Shown here: positions 43,025 to 52,435 of the stretch, piece after piece
Layout: each line of letters opens with the position of its first letter
Numbering within the stretch: position 1 is the first letter of the stretch
Origin: an uncultured Leptolyngbyaceae cyanobacterium
GTDB lineage: Bacteria > Cyanobacteriota > Cyanobacteriia > Leptolyngbyales > Leptolyngbyaceae
Direction of reading: 5' to 3'
Assembly (NCBI GenBank): GCA_938023035.1
Contig: CALIDI010000009.1
Coordinates: 62,001-126,000 of the forward strand
Length of the DNA: 64,000 nucleotides
Notes under the pieces: model-generated
Databases searched by the model: none
Told to the model about the DNA's origin: nothing
What the model saw: only the letters and a program-made list of their open reading frames with translations
Translations under genes and position numbers: made by a program

Positions 43025-44572
43025 TCAGGCCAGCTTAGTCAACACCTTCAATAGCTTTTGAGTGCGGGGTGTAAGCAGGGTACGACGATAGGCATCCGCT
43101 GCTTTTTTGATGCATTCTGCCTGGGTAGGGTAAGGGTGAATCACACTCGAAAGTTTGCTCAGCCCAATTTTGTGGACAATCGCTGTGGTCACCTCGCTGA
43201 TCATTTCCCCCGCATGCCGAGCCACAATGGTGGCTCCCAAAATTTCGTCCGACCCCTGCTGATGGTGGATTTTGAGAAATCCATTTGTTTCTCCATCGGC
43301 GATCGCCCGATCCACCTTGTCAAAGGGAATGTGAATCGTATTAATGGCAAGCCCCTGTGCCCGTGCCTCCCGTTCATAGAGGCCCACATGGGCAACTTCC
43401 GGATCGGTATAGGTCACCCAGGGCATCACCAAGCTACTAAGCTTATAGCGCCCCAGCGCAAAGGGAGAAAACAAGGCATTTTTAATCACAATCCGAGCGG
43501 CGGCATCGGCGGCATGGGTAAACTTCCAATTCATACAAATATCCCCCGCCGCATAGATATTGGGGTTGGCTGTTTGCAAATAATCATTGACAATGACACC
43601 CCGCCGCGAGTCGGCTTCTACTCCCACCAGTTCCAGGTTCAAGCCCTCAATATTGGGTGCCCGCCCTGCGCCAGCTAAAATTTCATCGACGACCACCGCA
43701 CCCGCCTGGCCATTGCTGGTGAAGTGGATCAACTTGCCTGCTGGCGTCGCTTCCACATAGTCAATCTGGCTATTCAGTACCAGTTGCATGCCCTCCGCCA
43801 CCAGAGCTTGTTGCACAATCTCTGCCGCGTCTTGATCCTCTCGATCCAGCAGGTGGGCATTTTTGTGAAAAAGTACCACCTCTGCACCTAAGCGGTGAAA
43901 GGCCTGAGCCAATTCGCAGCCAATCGGCCCGCCACCGATCACCGCCAACCGATTAGGCCGCTCAGTCAGAGAAAAAACGGTCTCATTCGTCAAAAACCCA
44001 GCCTCAGCCAGACCGGGGATTTGAGGTCGCACCGCCCGCGCCCCCGTTGCAATCACTGCCTTCTTAAAGCGCAGTAGATTTCCAGCAACTTCAATCGAGT
44101 TGCTGGAGCGAAAGGCCCCTTCACCAAGAAAGACATCGACCCCAAGGTTTTGAAAGCGGGCTGCCGAGTCGTGATGGCTAATCCCCGCGCGCAGTCGGCG
44201 CAGACGCTGCATCACAGCAGCAAAATCTACCTCAATGTTGGTTGCAGGTTTGATGCCAAACGCTTCGGTATCGCGCATGTCGGCCACAACCCGCGATGAG
44301 CGAATCAGACATTTAGAAGGGACACAGCCCACATTCAGACAGTCGCCCCCCATCAGGTGCCGTTCGATCAGCGCCACTTTAAGACCCAGGTTTAATCCTG
44401 CGGCCCCTGCGGCCACTACCAGCCCTGCCGTGCCCGCACCAATCACTACTAAGTCGTATTGCTCTGCTGGTCGGGGGTTCATCCAATCAGGGGGATGTAC
44501 GTGAGCCAGCAATTCCTGATTGTAGCGATCCATAGGGGGGAGCGTTACCGGGGCAAAGGAATGAGTATTCAT
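43025..44572 (-). CDS. FAD-dependent pyridine nucleotide-disulfide oxidoreductase (MerA-like fold)
   Basis: A 515-residue class I flavoprotein disulfide reductase. YDLVVIGAGTAGLVVAAGAA binds FAD, GGDCLNVGCVPSKCLI is the redox CX4C pair, LAVIGGGPIGCELAQAFHRL binds NAD(P)H, and HPYPTQAEC is the C-terminal active-site block. It resembles mercuric reductase by sequence but lacks both the N-terminal metal-binding domain and the C-terminal vicinal cysteines, so mercury reduction is unlikely. In arsenic operons of this type it may keep a thiol or arsenic species reduced; that is inference. It lies between TVP38 and arsS genes. Confidence 0.87.
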   Translation of the reverse strand: MNTHSFAPVTLPPMDRYNQELLAHVHPPDWMNPRPAEQYDLVVIGAGTAGLVVAAGAAGLNLGLKVALIERHLMGGDCLNVGCVPSKCLIRSSRVVADMRDTEAFGIKPATNIEVDFAAVMQRLRRLRAGISHHDSAARFQNLGVDVFLGEGAFRSSNSIEVAGNLLRFKKAVIATGARAVRPQIPGLAEAGFLTNETVFSLTERPNRLAVIGGGPIGCELAQAFHRLGAEVVLFHKNAHLLDREDQDAAEIVQQALVAEGMQLVLNSQIDYVEATPAGKLIHFTSNGQAGAVVVDEILAGAGRAPNIEGLNLELVGVEADSRRGVIVNDYLQTANPNIYAAGDICMNWKFTHAADAAARIVIKNALFSPFALGRYKLSSLVMPWVTYTDPEVAHVGLYEREARAQGLAINTIHIPFDKVDRAIADGETNGFLKIHHQQGSDEILGATIVARHAGEMISEVTTAIVHKIGLSKLSSVIHPYPTQAECIKKAADAYRRTLLTPRTQKLLKVLTKLA

Positions 44573-44645
44573 AATCAGAACAGATAAAAGAGGGACAGTG
44601 GGGCGTAAGGTATTAGAGAAGGTTCGTCGTCAGAGGAGATGTTAA

Positions 44646-45431
44646 TTATTGATCGATGCCACTGACTTCTGCGTCAGCCGGTTGGATGCGATCGCTGAGA
44701 GCCTTGCGGGCAATGCGCGTCACATACACTGTCACCACCACTGTTGCGACAAAACCAAAGATGCGGATTGCCCATTCCAGGGTTGGATTTGTGGGTTGGT
44801 CGCCAGTGCCAATTCGGGCCAGGCTACCTGCTAGAGAACCAATATAGACATACATGAGGGTTCCAGGTAGCATACCAATAGAGCCGAGAAAGTAGTCTTT
44901 CAAAGAAACCCCCGTAATACCAAAGGCATAATTGAGTAAGTTAAAGGGAAAGATCGGTGAAAGGCGCGTGAGCAAGACAATTTTGAAGCCATCACCGGCA
45001 ACTGCACGGTCAATGGCGCGAAAGCTGGTGTTATGCTCAATCTTGCGACTGACCCAACCCCGCGCCAGGTAACGCCCTACCCAAAAAGCTGCCGTGGCTC
45101 CTAGTGTGGCCCCAATAAACACATAAAGGGAGCCAAGGAATACCCCAAAAACAACCCCTGCTCCCAAGGTCAAAATTGATCCGGGCAAGAAGGCCACAGT
45201 TGCAAGAATATAGAGGGCAACAAATACCAGTCCTCCAACGGCACCTAAGCTATCTACCCATTGCAGAGCATTGCGTAACCATTCTTGCGGATTAAGTCCG
45301 CTGGCGGATGGGGAGGTCTGGGCAAAGGCGGGAGAAGCGGAAAAGAGCAGGGCGATCGCCCCGATTCCTAACAATTTGCCCCAGCGCAGCAGGCTTTTGC
45401 TAGTGAGGTATGGCTTTTGCATGGGTGTCAC
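44646..45431 (-). CDS. TVP38/TMEM64 (VTT-domain) membrane protein, copy 2
   Basis: A 261-residue membrane protein of the SNARE-associated/DedA-like superfamily. After a signal-like start (LLGIGAIALLFSASPAFA) come LATVAFLPGSILTLGAGVVF, IGATLGATAAFWVGRYLARG and the motif LSPIFPFNLLNYAFGITGVS LKDYFLGS, with a further helix near the C-terminus. VTT proteins move lipids or act as transporters; the substrate here is unknown. It is a paralogue of the protein at 46547-47323 in the same operon, and lies between arsM and the flavin reductase. Confidence 0.85.
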   Translation of the reverse strand: MTPMQKPYLTSKSLLRWGKLLGIGAIALLFSASPAFAQTSPSASGLNPQEWLRNALQWVDSLGAVGGLVFVALYILATVAFLPGSILTLGAGVVFGVFLGSLYVFIGATLGATAAFWVGRYLARGWVSRKIEHNTSFRAIDRAVAGDGFKIVLLTRLSPIFPFNLLNYAFGITGVSLKDYFLGSIGMLPGTLMYVYIGSLAGSLARIGTGDQPTNPTLEWAIRIFGFVATVVVTVYVTRIARKALSDRIQPADAEVSGIDQ

Positions 45432-45581
45432 CGCTGGTTTAAGATGTGTTCTTACTAATACGAATGCAGCTTGATATTAGTTGAAGATTGATTTTCGCAG
45501 ATGAGATGGAGATGAGACGGAAATAAGGTTAGAGTTGGATTTTGAAGAGCTGCGACCCATCAAAGTATTTCGACAGAAACA

Positions 45582-46550
45582 TTAGCAACAACCGCCGCCA
45601 GTGTAATGCCAGGTAGAGTTTGTAATGACTACCTCGCCCGGAAATTGTAAGGCAAGTTTTGCTGCTGTTTTGTCACAAACGGCAGAAGGAATGCCCCGTT
45701 GTAGAATGTGACCAGCATGGTCATCTAACAATGATTCTGCGCCGGTATAGATGGCTGTTTTGCCGGTAAAAATGCAGGCACCATCTTCGGGGATGGGGGT
45801 CTTAAAGCAGACAGAGCCTAAACTTTCGAGTAATAGGGGCGCTGCTAACCCATAGGTTTGGGTATCGAGCAGGCGATAGGGGCGACGGGCACGAATTTCT
45901 ACCTGGCCAAAGCCTGCATCGACTAATTGCTGAATATATTCCTCATAGGTCAACGCCCCTGATAGACACATGGCTCGCAGCCGTTCATCATTTTGTAAGT
46001 GCAGCGGAATTGGGCGCGTGGCGATCGGGTCGCTCATAATTAAGCGGCCACCGGGTTTAAGCACCCTGCGGGCTTCTTGCAGTGCGCGTTGCAAGTCCAC
46101 TGGCTCAAAGATGTTGAACAGGCAATTTTGGGCAACAACATCCACAGATTGATCGGGGACAGGCAAAGCAAAGGCATCACCGCCCAGAATGTGCACAAAG
46201 GCTGGATCAAACCAGGGATTTTCTGTCGCAGCCTGTTGCAGATTGCGCATTGCAGCTAATCGCATCTCCTCAACGGGGTCTACCGCAATCACGGCCCTCG
46301 GTTGACGACAGAAGTAGGCAAATTGCAAGGCCTCTAAACCACCACCAACACCAATGTAGAGAACGGTAGGATTGCCATATAACTCTGCGGCATGCACCGT
46401 TGTACCACAACCGTAGTTCATCTGGTACATGATCTCAGGGATATTTAAACCGGGTAATTGTAAGGGGGGAGATTGAATGCAGCAGAGACCTTCTTGAGGT
46501 ATTTCAGCTGCTTCAGCATAGAATTTAGCCGTGGTTTCAAGATAGCTCAT
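45582..46550 (-). CDS. arsM: Arsenite methyltransferase ArsM (arsenosugar-pathway type)
   Basis: A 322-residue SAM-dependent enzyme that methylates arsenite. YIGVGGGLEALQFAYFC is the SAM-binding loop, IAVDPVEEMRLAAMRN follows, and QNCLFNIFEPVDLQRALQEA with RVLKPGGRLIMSDP is the class I methyltransferase core. Cysteines sit in GLCCIQSPPL, MNYGCGTTVH, RAMCLSGALTYEEY and a terminal GGGCC; ArsM uses such cysteines to bind As(III). The ATG at 46550 overlaps the TGA of the upstream TVP38 gene (ATGA), implying coupled translation, and gives the family's MSYLETT start. Confidence 0.9.
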   Translation of the reverse strand: MSYLETTAKFYAEAAEIPQEGLCCIQSPPLQLPGLNIPEIMYQMNYGCGTTVHAAELYGNPTVLYIGVGGGLEALQFAYFCRQPRAVIAVDPVEEMRLAAMRNLQQAATENPWFDPAFVHILGGDAFALPVPDQSVDVVAQNCLFNIFEPVDLQRALQEARRVLKPGGRLIMSDPIATRPIPLHLQNDERLRAMCLSGALTYEEYIQQLVDAGFGQVEIRARRPYRLLDTQTYGLAAPLLLESLGSVCFKTPIPEDGACIFTGKTAIYTGAESLLDDHAGHILQRGIPSAVCDKTAAKLALQFPGEVVITNSTWHYTGGGCC

Positions 46551-47323
46551 AGATTTTTTTTGGAATGATAGGAAAGAGGATGGCAAGGTTCATGAGCCAG
46601 GCCATTCTGTGTCAGATACTTTTGTGCCAAGCGGGTTGTATAAACCGTGGCCGCAATGGTGGCTGCAAAGCCGAGTAATCGTAGCCCCCATTGCCCTAGC
46701 CAAAGTGTCGAGGGCATCATTGCCAGCGTGGGGGGATTGGAGCTGAGCAATGTCAAATCTCCTGCAAGGGAGCCAGCATAGACATACATAATCGTGCCTG
46801 GAAGAATACCAAGGGAGCCAATCATATAATCTTTTAAGGAAATCTGGGTGACTCCAAAGGCGTAGTTCAGCAAGTTAAAGGGAAACAGGGGAGAGAGGCG
46901 GGTCAGCAACACGATTTTGCAACCCTCACAGCTTACTGCTGCATTCAATGCTCGAAACTGGGGGAACTGTTTAAGCTTGTGATGAACCCAGGTTTGAGCA
47001 ACGTAGCGCCCAATCCAAAAGGCAAATGTTGCGCCGAGTAGTGAAGCCACTAGCACATAGACTAACCCCCAACCTAGGCCAAACAGCACGCCACCGCCAA
47101 AGGACAATAGCGAACCAGGCAGCAGACAAAGTGTTGCTAGGTTATACAGCAGAATATAAGCAACTCCGCTCCAACAGCCCATTTGCGCGATCGCCCGAAG
47201 GCCAGCGTGCAAAATAGGTTGAACGGTTGATGGATACAGAGCGATCGCCAGACCAGCCGCTAAACCCAACAGCAGAGCCAGCGGCACCTTAAGACGGCGT
47301 TTCTTGGATCGATGACTAACCAT
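46547..47323 (-). CDS. TVP38/TMEM64 (VTT-domain) membrane protein, copy 1
   Basis: A 258-residue membrane protein closely similar to the one at 44646-45431: LATLCLLPGSLLSFGGGVLF, LLGATFAFWIGRYVAQTWVH, KIVLLTRLSPLFPFNLLNYA and FGVTQISLKDYMIGSLGILP. It begins with a basic segment RSKKRRLKVPLALLLGLAAG. The stop overlaps the arsM start by four bases, and the DUF547 gene ends 12 bases upstream, so it is in the middle of the operon. Function unproven; transport of an arsenic or lipid species is inference. Confidence 0.85.
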   Translation of the reverse strand: MVSHRSKKRRLKVPLALLLGLAAGLAIALYPSTVQPILHAGLRAIAQMGCWSGVAYILLYNLATLCLLPGSLLSFGGGVLFGLGWGLVYVLVASLLGATFAFWIGRYVAQTWVHHKLKQFPQFRALNAAVSCEGCKIVLLTRLSPLFPFNLLNYAFGVTQISLKDYMIGSLGILPGTIMYVYAGSLAGDLTLLSSNPPTLAMMPSTLWLGQWGLRLLGFAATIAATVYTTRLAQKYLTQNGLAHEPCHPLSYHSKKNL

Positions 47324-47335
47324 AGTGGGTTTGCC

Positions 47336-48181
47336 CTACTGACGATTGAGCGACCAGTTGTAATTGAGGTAATCGATTTTGTAATTTCCCTGGGCCAGGT
47401 ATTCCCGATCAGCAGGATTCAGGTAATGGCTCATAAAATTGAGCACCGCCCGCTCTTTATCACTGCCTGTAAACTTTTCTGTTGCACTAAAGCGAGGCTG
47501 CCAATCTTCCCCAAACCACTTAAAAATGGCCGAAATAGCGACTCGATTTTTCTCCCGGTCAATTTTGAGACCATGGGGGCTTGCCAACCAGTTCTGTACC
47601 TGGTCATCAAGCTGGGTGTTGAGCTGGGCGGCGGTGTAAGGCTCTGGTCGCAAGGGTGGGCAACTGATAGCCGCACAAACAAGCGCCGCATGAATTCGGG
47701 GTTCGTTAAATTCTTTGCGGAGTATCTGGTGCTCAATGTTGTCCAAGGTTTTAGATTGCCCGGCGACCTTGTGGGTTTTCAGGTTCCACACTCCCCAAAT
47801 GTCCTTAATGCTGGACTTGAGGGGCTGCTGTTCAATAATTGAGGCCAGGGTAATGGCATTGTAGGCATTGATTAAGAAGGCGATTTTTTCAGGTTCTGTC
47901 CAACGGTGATAGGTTTCGGGGGTGACTTCCCCCAGGGCCATCACAAAGGTTTTTAGTTTGGCCGGATTGGCCTGCAACGCCTCATAATTGACCAGACCCT
48001 GAGCATTTACGTAGGTGCGTAACACGGTAGCGTAGTCATCATAGCGAAAAGATTGGCTTGAGGAGGCCATTGTCGTCAGTGCGCCTGCCGATGACTGCGT
48101 TGGGTTTTGGGGTCGCCCATGCGAGCAGCTTGATAGCAGGGCGATCGCCCCGATCAAAGCGAGGGGTTTAAGTTTCAGCAT
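47336..48181 (-). CDS. DUF547 lipoprotein
   Basis: A 281-residue predicted lipoprotein. The ATG at 48181 gives MLKLKPLALIGAIALLSSCS with a lipobox LLSSC, so Lgt modification is expected. The DUF547 domain shows DDYATVLRTYVNAQGLVNYE, AFLINAYNAITLASIIEQ, HAALVCAAISCPPLRPEPYT and AISAIFKWFGEDW, as in the family. DUF547 proteins are of unknown biochemical role. It is the first gene of the arsenic operon, so a periplasmic part in arsenic handling is possible. Starting at 48280 would add 33 residues before the signal. Confidence 0.82.
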   Translation of the reverse strand: MLKLKPLALIGAIALLSSCSHGRPQNPTQSSAGALTTMASSSQSFRYDDYATVLRTYVNAQGLVNYEALQANPAKLKTFVMALGEVTPETYHRWTEPEKIAFLINAYNAITLASIIEQQPLKSSIKDIWGVWNLKTHKVAGQSKTLDNIEHQILRKEFNEPRIHAALVCAAISCPPLRPEPYTAAQLNTQLDDQVQNWLASPHGLKIDREKNRVAISAIFKWFGEDWQPRFSATEKFTGSDKERAVLNFMSHYLNPADREYLAQGNYKIDYLNYNWSLNRQ

Positions 48182-48307
48182 AGGAGGAAAGCACTGATTG
48201 CCTAGAACTAGAGGGAATACGCAGATAAGCCCAGTTTGGATGAGGGCCATTCGAGCCGACCTGATACCAATTGCAACCAAGAACGCGGCAGATAACCCAT
48301 TAAACGC

Positions 48308-48340
48308 TTAGCACTGCAAGGCCGCAGCTAGCCAAAATCA
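48308..48340 (+). repeat. Dispersed intergenic repeat K, copy 1
   Basis: TTAGCACTGCAAGGCCGCAG then CTAGCCAAAAT. A similar block is found at 55741-55772. It lies in the gene-free stretch 48182-48515 between the arsenic operon and the glycosyltransferase gene, which has no other feature I can name. Confidence 0.5.
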
Positions 48341-48515
48341 GCAATCCAAGGTCTAAAATGGCATGACTATTTGCACTAGGTTCGCGACAACAATCCCTGT
48401 TATTAGGTTTTAGCCTGACCGGGTGAATCTCCCCTGAAGGAACTATGAGAAACCGCTGAAACCTGTGTTTTCTCAACTAATCGCTGCTTGACCCTAACTG
48501 GGAGGAATGGGGATG

Positions 48516-49844
48516 TCAGTGTTTTTGGGGAAATCGCGGGATAGTTTGCCAAATCGTCCACAGCCAGCCCAAGCCAAACGGCAGCCATAAAAACCAGCGC
48601 TCTTGTGGGGTTAAGCGCCAGTCGGGAACACGCAGGGGCAGCACGAAGTAAACAAAGGCTGAAAGACTAATCAACCGCGCTCCCCAATTTTGGCAGGGTA
48701 CTGCAAAGGGAATCAACCAGACAAAATACCAGAAGTGGACAATTGGGCTAATAAGTAGTAAGGCAAAAAAATACCACTGCACGAATTGCAAGAAGTTTAT
48801 GGCTCGTAGCAGCAACCAGAGCACAAATAACCCCAGGGGAAACCCATAGATCCAATTAGCTTGGAGGGAGGCAGGCCACCACTGAGCGACCAAGTGAGGA
48901 ATCAATTCAGCACTGCGACCATAAGCGACAAAGGTCGATTCGGTCGGAATCAGCGGACAGGTACCCCTCTGGCAAAAGGGGAGTGGACTCAGCAATATCG
49001 GCATTAAGCCACAGAGCAGCGTGCGGCCCCCCCAAAGCAGATTTGCCCAGTCAAAGTTGGGGCGGTGCAGCGATCGCCAAACCAGCCACCCCAGGATGGG
49101 TAGCGACACCCACTTAATTGCAATGCTTAACCCCACTAGCAGGGCAATACAAGCTTCAGTCAAGCTCGATGATCCTTGCCCCTGGGCCATTACTGGCGGC
49201 TTCTCGGCCAGCCGCCAAGCCAACACCAACGGTAAAATAAACCAACTATCGTAGTGGCCTCCCCCAGCAAAGGTGTAGATGACAGCGGGGTTCCAGGCAT
49301 AGAGGGTCGCCCTAGGGTTGCCCAAGCCCTGGCTAAGCAGCCCGCATACCAGCAAGTCTGCACCGACAAAGGCCAGCTTAAAGGTAACCACTGTCGGGGC
49401 GATCGCGGCCAGCAACCGAAAGCCCAACTGTGTTAGAGGGGGGTAAATCGCTGACACATCTGGATGGTTGATCTGACTCCACCATTCAGTCCGGTAAGGT
49501 TCTAGCACAGGAGAATTAGGGGCAAAGTGGTAGGGACTAAACCCCTGATTTTGGATCAACCCTTCCCAGAGGTAGCGCCAGATATCATCGCCTGGGGTCA
49601 TGGCTAAAAGGAACAGACGAGTGGCGATCGCCACCCCCCAAAACCAGGAGGCCGGTACTATTTGCAAACTCCAGGAGAGCACAAAGCCAGCCCCCATTAC
49701 GCCAACTCCCCACCAAAACGAATGCAGGGTTTGTATCGAACTAAACTCCCCCAGAGAACGGAGCGAAAAAGCACCGACCAATAGCAAAAGGGCCGCCAAC
49801 CAAGGCCGATAACGCCAGCGTTGATGGTGATACGCATACAGCAT
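48516..49844 (-). CDS. GT-C type polytopic membrane glycosyltransferase
   Basis: A 442-residue protein with about ten hydrophobic segments. The early periplasmic loop contains MTPGDDIWRYLWEGLIQNQG FSPYHFAPN, the acidic pattern DD in the first loop, and later NHPDVSAIYPPLTQLGFRLL. This is typical of polyprenyl-phosphate-dependent mannosyl- and glucosyltransferases of the GT-C superfamily (GT87/DUF2029-like). Donor and acceptor unknown. It follows the GT2 gene (50175-50915) on the same strand at 330 bases, and the two could act in one glycan or lipid pathway: a GT2 enzyme making polyprenyl-phosphate sugar and this enzyme using it (inference). Confidence 0.78.
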   Translation of the reverse strand: MLYAYHHQRWRYRPWLAALLLLVGAFSLRSLGEFSSIQTLHSFWWGVGVMGAGFVLSWSLQIVPASWFWGVAIATRLFLLAMTPGDDIWRYLWEGLIQNQGFSPYHFAPNSPVLEPYRTEWWSQINHPDVSAIYPPLTQLGFRLLAAIAPTVVTFKLAFVGADLLVCGLLSQGLGNPRATLYAWNPAVIYTFAGGGHYDSWFILPLVLAWRLAEKPPVMAQGQGSSSLTEACIALLVGLSIAIKWVSLPILGWLVWRSLHRPNFDWANLLWGGRTLLCGLMPILLSPLPFCQRGTCPLIPTESTFVAYGRSAELIPHLVAQWWPASLQANWIYGFPLGLFVLWLLLRAINFLQFVQWYFFALLLISPIVHFWYFVWLIPFAVPCQNWGARLISLSAFVYFVLPLRVPDWRLTPQERWFLWLPFGLGWLWTIWQTIPRFPQKH

Positions 49845-50174
49845 TCAAAGAAACATTCCTAATGATTGGATTTCCAGTCATCGTGATCCGCTGCCTTGGC
49901 TCAATCTTGCAGGGTATAGCCTCCATCCCCAAAGACCCTCTGCTCAACCGCGAACAAGCACCAGATCACCTCCCCTCGTAGGTTACAAACCAGAGGTTAT
50001 ATTACTTTGAATTTTGGATGGGTGATTTTGGTATCGTAGAGGCCCCATGGTACACAGAAATAAGGATTTTATCCACCTGAAACCTGACCCCAGAGCTAGA
50101 TCTCGGTGCCCTCCGTGTCTCTGTGGTAGTCTATTGGTCAAGAGTCTTTTGAGCAGAAACTTCTCCAGCCAGAC
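49845..50174. other. Gene-free stretch
   Basis: Between the two glycosyltransferase genes. It contains CGGTGCCCTCCGTGTCTCTG TGGTA, a low-complexity block of the CTCTGTG type often seen between cyanobacterial genes. No gene or terminator is evident. Confidence 0.4.
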
Positions 50175-50915
50175 TCACCGCCATAACTTACGCCAGTAAA
50201 GCCGAGCCAGAGTGCTGCAAATAATCACCCCAGCCTGAAGACTCCCCCAAATCGTGCCTGAAATTTTGGAACGCCCCCCCTGCCGTCGGTAATAGTTAAC
50301 CGGCAACTCACAAATGCGCAAACCACATTCAATAGCGCGCACTTGCATTTCAACCGTCCAGCCAAAGCCGCGATCGCGCACTTGCATACGATCCAGGGCC
50401 TTTCGGCGAATCAACCGCAGTGGCCCTAAATCCCGATAACGATGCCCCCAACCCAGGAAAATCAAGCCCGTTGCCAGCCCGTTGCCATAGCGCTGCACCG
50501 TCGTCAGGCAAGCCCGCCCTGCTTGGGTCGCGCACCGATTGCCCAAGATTAAGTCAGCGGTTGCAGTACGATCAAAGAATTGAGGCAATTGACTCAGGTC
50601 GTCGCTGCCATCCCCATCACAAAACAAAACCCAATCAATGGTCGGTGGCAAGTTTTGTAGCCCTCGCCAACAAGCCCGGCCATAACCAGCAACCGGTTCT
50701 CTAATCACCTGTGCCCCTGCCACCGCTGCGATCGCGCCACTGCCATCGCTACTGCCATTATCGACAACCCACACCTGATCTAACCCCAACGATCGCAACG
50801 CCTGAATCACCTGTCCAATTGTCGTTGCTTCATTGCGGACTGGAATAATCACCGCAACCGTCTCTAAACCAGCCGTCCTTAACGGTTTTGCCCCATCAGA
50901 ACTCACTAAAACCAT
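50175..50915 (-). CDS. Family 2 glycosyltransferase (dolichyl-phosphate mannosyltransferase-like)
   Basis: A 246-residue cytosolic-face enzyme. ETVAVIIPVRNEATTIGQVI starts the GT-A fold, VWVVDNGSSDGSGAIAAVAG carries the nucleotide-binding aspartate, and WVLFCDGDGSDDLSQLPQFF is the DXD metal site. The C-terminal ICELPVNYYRRQGGRSKISG matches polyprenyl-phosphate hexosyltransferases. The likely product is a polyprenyl-phosphate sugar. It lies between cobI and the GT-C gene; the 87-base gap to cobI allows read-through from the riboswitch-controlled cob genes, though this is not shown. Confidence 0.88.
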   Translation of the reverse strand: MVLVSSDGAKPLRTAGLETVAVIIPVRNEATTIGQVIQALRSLGLDQVWVVDNGSSDGSGAIAAVAGAQVIREPVAGYGRACWRGLQNLPPTIDWVLFCDGDGSDDLSQLPQFFDRTATADLILGNRCATQAGRACLTTVQRYGNGLATGLIFLGWGHRYRDLGPLRLIRRKALDRMQVRDRGFGWTVEMQVRAIECGLRICELPVNYYRRQGGRSKISGTIWGSLQAGVIICSTLARLYWRKLWR

Positions 50916-51002
50916 AGGAATGCCACAAAAACCCTAAGTAATACGGATGAGGGGGAAGACTGGATGTCGGCTATTAAGAGTTCTCAATTTTGAGGGTCGA
51001 GT

Positions 51003-51725
51003 TTACTGCGGCTGGGTTTGGCTCGGAATTAAAATCAACGACCAGTAGGGGACTTTGGTTGGATCCACTTCAGTAATAGGAAGAATGCGCTGATTGGGTT
51101 GAGTCGCTCTTTCGATATAGAGGGCACGGTTGAGTAAACCTAACTGCTCTAAAACTCCCCGAACTTTGGCAAAATGGCGGCCCAGCTTGATAATGATGGC
51201 GGCATCAACACCGACGAGGCGATCGCGCAGGTTGGCCGCATCCAAAGTTGCAGGTAAAATACTCAACACATCATTACGAAAGGTAATGGGTGCCCCTAGC
51301 ATAGCAGCACTGGCCAGGGTAGAAGAAATTCCCGGCACCACCTCGGTTGGGAATTGCCTCGCTAATCGCTGAAATAAATACATAAACGAGCCATAGAGCA
51401 TCGGGTCACCCTCACACAGCACTGCCACATCCTGCCCTGCATTCAGGTAGTGAGCAATCTTCTCTGCGGCCCTATCATAATAGGGCTGGGAGGAACGCTC
51501 AACACTAAAGGGCAACGGCATCGGAATCTCAATCTGGTGAGGGCGAATAAAGCCAGCCACGATCGCCCGTGCCAAAACTTTGCCGTTTTCCATCGTTGGA
51601 TAGGCAATCACAGGCACGGCAGTCAAAATTCGATGGGCTTTGAGCGTGAGTAACTCCGGATCCCCTGGCCCAATCCCTAAACCGTAAAGTCGTCCAATGG
51701 GCTGGGGCGCATATTCTTCAGTCAT
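51003..51725 (-). CDS. cobI: Precorrin-2 C20-methyltransferase CobI/CbiL
   Basis: A 240-residue SAM-dependent enzyme that methylates C20 of precorrin-2 on the way to cobalamin. GRLYGLGIGPGDPELLTLKA is the tetrapyrrole-methylase opening, VAVLCEGDPMLYGSFMYLFQ is the second family motif, and VVPGISSTLASAAMLGAPIT the third. Length and motifs fit CobI. It is the last of three co-directional cobalamin genes (cobG, cobH, cobI), 80 bases after cobH. Confidence 0.92.
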   Translation of the reverse strand: MTEEYAPQPIGRLYGLGIGPGDPELLTLKAHRILTAVPVIAYPTMENGKVLARAIVAGFIRPHQIEIPMPLPFSVERSSQPYYDRAAEKIAHYLNAGQDVAVLCEGDPMLYGSFMYLFQRLARQFPTEVVPGISSTLASAAMLGAPITFRNDVLSILPATLDAANLRDRLVGVDAAIIIKLGRHFAKVRGVLEQLGLLNRALYIERATQPNQRILPITEVDPTKVPYWSLILIPSQTQPQ

Positions 51726-51805
51726 GAAAATGTCCTATGGGATGCTGACGCAAGTTTTTTGAGTTGGATTGAGCAGGGGCTAATTGCAGGTGAATGGCTG
51801 TCTAT

Positions 51806-52435
51806 CTACAATTCACTCTCCTTCGCTAGGGCATTGACTGCTGCCGCCGCGATCGCACTGCCGCCGCGTCGCCCCTGCAAGGTAATAAACGGTACGCCTC
51901 GACTGTTAGCAGCCAGTTCGGCCTTGGATTCGGCAGCTCCCACAAACCCAACAGGAAACCCCAAAATCAGCGCCGGTTTCGGTGCCCCCTCGTCCAACAC
52001 TTCTAACAGGCGAAACAGAGCCGTCGGGGCATTACCAATCGCTACAACCGCACCTGCCATCCGCGATCGCCACAACTCCACAGCCGCCGCTGAGCGTGTA
52101 TTCTCAATCCGCTGGGCAATCTCTGGCACCAATTCCTGATTGAGCGTACAAATCACCTCATTATTCGCGGGCAGGCGCTGGCGGGTAATGCCATCGGCAA
52201 CCATCTGGGCATCGCAAAAAATCGGTGCCCCAGTAGCCAGTGCCCTGCGCCCTGCCGAGACGGCTTCTGGAGCCGCCACTAAATCAGCCACAATATCAGT
52301 CATGCCACAGGCGTGAATCAACCGCACCGCCACAAAAGCCAGATCCGGCGGCAGGTGGTCGAGCGCCGCCTCAGCTCGAATTATCGCAAAGGATTTGCGG
52401 TAGATGTCATCACCATTGCGGAGATAGTCGATCAT
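51806..52435 (-). CDS. cobH: Precorrin-8X methylmutase CobH/CbiC
   Basis: A 209-residue enzyme that moves a methyl group from C11 to C12, forming hydrogenobyrinate. RLIHACGMTDIVADLVAAPE contains the catalytic histidine; GAPIFCDAQMVADGITRQRL and ALILGFPVGFVGAAESKAEL follow, as in the family. It lies between cobG (170 bases upstream) and cobI. Located in the cytosol. The start MIDYLRNGDDIYRKSFAIIR is the usual one. Confidence 0.95.
   Translation of the reverse strand: MIDYLRNGDDIYRKSFAIIRAEAALDHLPPDLAFVAVRLIHACGMTDIVADLVAAPEAVSAGRRALATGAPIFCDAQMVADGITRQRLPANNEVICTLNQELVPEIAQRIENTRSAAAVELWRSRMAGAVVAIGNAPTALFRLLEVLDEGAPKPALILGFPVGFVGAAESKAELAANSRGVPFITLQGRRGGSAIAAAAVNALAKESEL

Noticed and set aside
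43025-44572. Mercuric reductase
   Set aside because: No N-terminal metal-binding domain and no C-terminal vicinal cysteines; only the general disulfide-reductase fold is supported.
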